Shown: positions 41,232 to 42,294 of the stretch, in pieces
Position numbering within the stretch: the stretch's first letter is position 1
Layout of the letters: every line of letters starts with the position of its first letter
NCBI RefSeq assembly: GCF_003061005.1
Contig: NZ_QAIK01000107.1
Coordinates: 45,753 to 88,046, forward strand
Direction: 5' to 3'
DNA from: Pseudomonas sp. HMWF021
GTDB lineage: Bacteria > Pseudomonadota > Gammaproteobacteria > Pseudomonadales > Pseudomonadaceae
Length of the DNA stretch: 42,294 bases
Position numbers and translations under genes: made by a program
The notes under the pieces: model-generated
Told to the model about the DNA's origin: nothing
The model's input: only the letters and a program-made list of their open reading frames with translations
The model's database searches: none

Positions 41232-42294
41232 ATGAAACTAATCGTAAAAGTCTTCCCCGAGATCACCATCAAAAGCCGCCCTGTCCGGATGCGTTTCATC
41301 CGCCAGCTGGCCAAGAACATCCGCGCCGTGCTCCGCGATCTGGACCCGGCCGTGGTGGTGAACGGTGTGTGGGACAATCTCGAGCTGGAAACCCGCGTTA
41401 CCGACCCCAAAGCCTTGAAAGAGATGGGTGAGCGCCTCACTTGTACTCCCGGCGTCGCGCACTTTCTGCAGATCGACGAGTACCCGCTGGGCGATTTCGA
41501 CGACATTACCGAGAAGTGCAAGCAGCACTACGGCAATGAGCTGGCCGGGAAGATTTTCTCGGTGCGCTGCAAGCGTGCAGGCAAGCATCCGTTCAGCTCG
41601 ATGGACGTTGAAAAATACGTCGGCAGCAAGCTGCGTCGCGAGTGCGGTGCAGCCGGAATCGACCTCAAAGACCCGGAAATCGAAGTTCGCATCGAAGTTC
41701 GCGACCAACGGTTGTTTGTCATCCACAGCCAGCACAACGGCATCGGCGGTTACCCGCTCGGCGCCCTGGAGCAGACGCTGGTATTGATGTCCGGCGGCTT
41801 TGACTCGACGGTTGCCGCGTACCAGATCATGCGTCGCGGCCTGATGGCGCATTTCTGCTTCTTCAATCTGGGCGGCCGTGCCCACGAATTGGGCGTGATG
41901 GAAGTCGCGCATTTCATCTGGAAGAAGTACGGCAGCTCGCAACGCGTGCTATTTGTCAGTGTTCCGTTCGAAGAAGTATTGGGCGAAATTCTCGGCAAGG
42001 TCGATAACAGTCATATGGGCGTCGTATTGAAGCGTATGATGTTGCGCGCGTCCTCTGCCATCGCCGACCGCCTGCACATCGATGCGCTGGTCACCGGCGA
42101 AGCGATCTCCCAGGTATCGAGCCAGACGCTGCCGAACCTGTCGGTGATCGACTGCGTGACCGACAAGCTGGTCCTGCGCCCACTGATCGTGGCGCACAAG
42201 CAGGACATCATCGACACGGCCAACGAGATCGGCACCGCCGATTTCGCCCGGCACATGCCGGAATACTGCGGGGTCATCTCGGTCAATCCGAAGA
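41232..42294 (+). CDS. thiI: tRNA 4-thiouridine synthetase ThiI (partial, runs off the right edge)
   Basis: The first 354 codons of thiI. ThiI adenylates tRNA U8 and transfers sulphur to make 4-thiouridine, and supplies sulphur for the thiamine thiazole. A ferredoxin-like start ([19 protein letters not shown]) and a THUMP domain (to about residue 170) come first. The PP-loop SGGFDSTVA lies near residue 190 and the segment [16 protein letters not shown] near residue 287. The frame is open to the window end with no stop. A C-terminal rhodanese domain with the catalytic Cys, usual in Gammaproteobacteria, would lie beyond. Confidence 0.95.
   Translation, partial: MKLIVKVFPEITIKSRPVRMRFIRQLAKNIRAVLRDLDPAVVVNGVWDNLELETRVTDPKALKEMGERLTCTPGVAHFLQIDEYPLGDFDDITEKCKQHYGNELAGKIFSVRCKRAGKHPFSSMDVEKYVGSKLRRECGAAGIDLKDPEIEVRIEVRDQRLFVIHSQHNGIGGYPLGALEQTLVLMSGGFDSTVAAYQIMRRGLMAHFCFFNLGGRAHELGVMEVAHFIWKKYGSSQRVLFVSVPFEEVLGEILGKVDNSHMGVVLKRMMLRASSAIADRLHIDALVTGEAISQVSSQTLPNLSVIDCVTDKLVLRPLIVAHKQDIIDTANEIGTADFARHMPEYCGVISVNPK

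Overview
The window is a high-GC gammaproteobacterial chromosome segment that fits the Pseudomonas fluorescens group. Core gene order (glnA-ntrB-ntrC, trmL, secB-grxC-yibN-gpmI, envC-ctpA-yibQ, hisF-hisA-hisH-hisB, asmA-mutY-yggX, basic amino acid ABC operon) matches, as I recall it, the PA5118-PA5155 region of P. aeruginosa. Pseudomonas-type REP inverted pairs lie in many intergenic gaps. The window starts inside an accessory segment and ends inside thiI.

Layout. 1-3550: AT-rich accessory DNA holding a structured leader for a gene off the left edge, a GmrSD-like DUF262/DUF1524 gene interrupted at a run of seven T, and a HigB/HigA-type toxin-antitoxin pair. It ends at a tRNA-Thr(TGT) gene. 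3700-9100 (minus): an FkbM methyltransferase, a second methyltransferase, and a polar amino acid ABC operon. 9650-15230: gabP, an alpha/beta hydrolase with two small paralogous genes, a lone DUF1016 (YhcG-type) nuclease, and two small envelope proteins. 15390-19130: tRNA-Phe and the asmA-mutY-yggX operon. 19480-24460 (plus): an OFA-family transporter and hisB-hisH-DUF2164-hisA-hisF. 24549-27107: an AT-richer secreted trypsin-like protease gene and a periplasmic solute-binding protein gene. 27240-32440 (minus): yibQ, ctpA, envC, gpmI. 32590-34880: yibN, grxC, secB (plus), trmL (minus) and a small membrane protein (plus). 35389-41016: ntrBC, two DUF4124 genes and glnA (minus). 41232-end: thiI (plus, partial).

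How the genes work together. The right third is a nitrogen-control locus: NtrB/NtrC and their target glnA. Both ntrB and glnA are preceded by sigma54-type -24/-12 motifs, each with an NtrC-like palindrome about 100-140 bp further upstream. The his cluster supplies the middle steps of histidine synthesis. envC, ctpA and yibQ concern cell-wall hydrolysis and envelope maintenance, and secB, grxC and yibN export and redox functions.

Most unusual points: the in-phase U_UUU_UUU heptamer that divides the DUF262/DUF1524 gene; three diverged repeats of 77-79 bp period upstream of the ntrC terminus; a cluster of DnaA-box sequences beside an AT-rich stretch at 4688-5124; divergent trmL and small-membrane-protein genes whose start codons share one CATG; and the tandem lysine-rich paralogs at 11115-11987.
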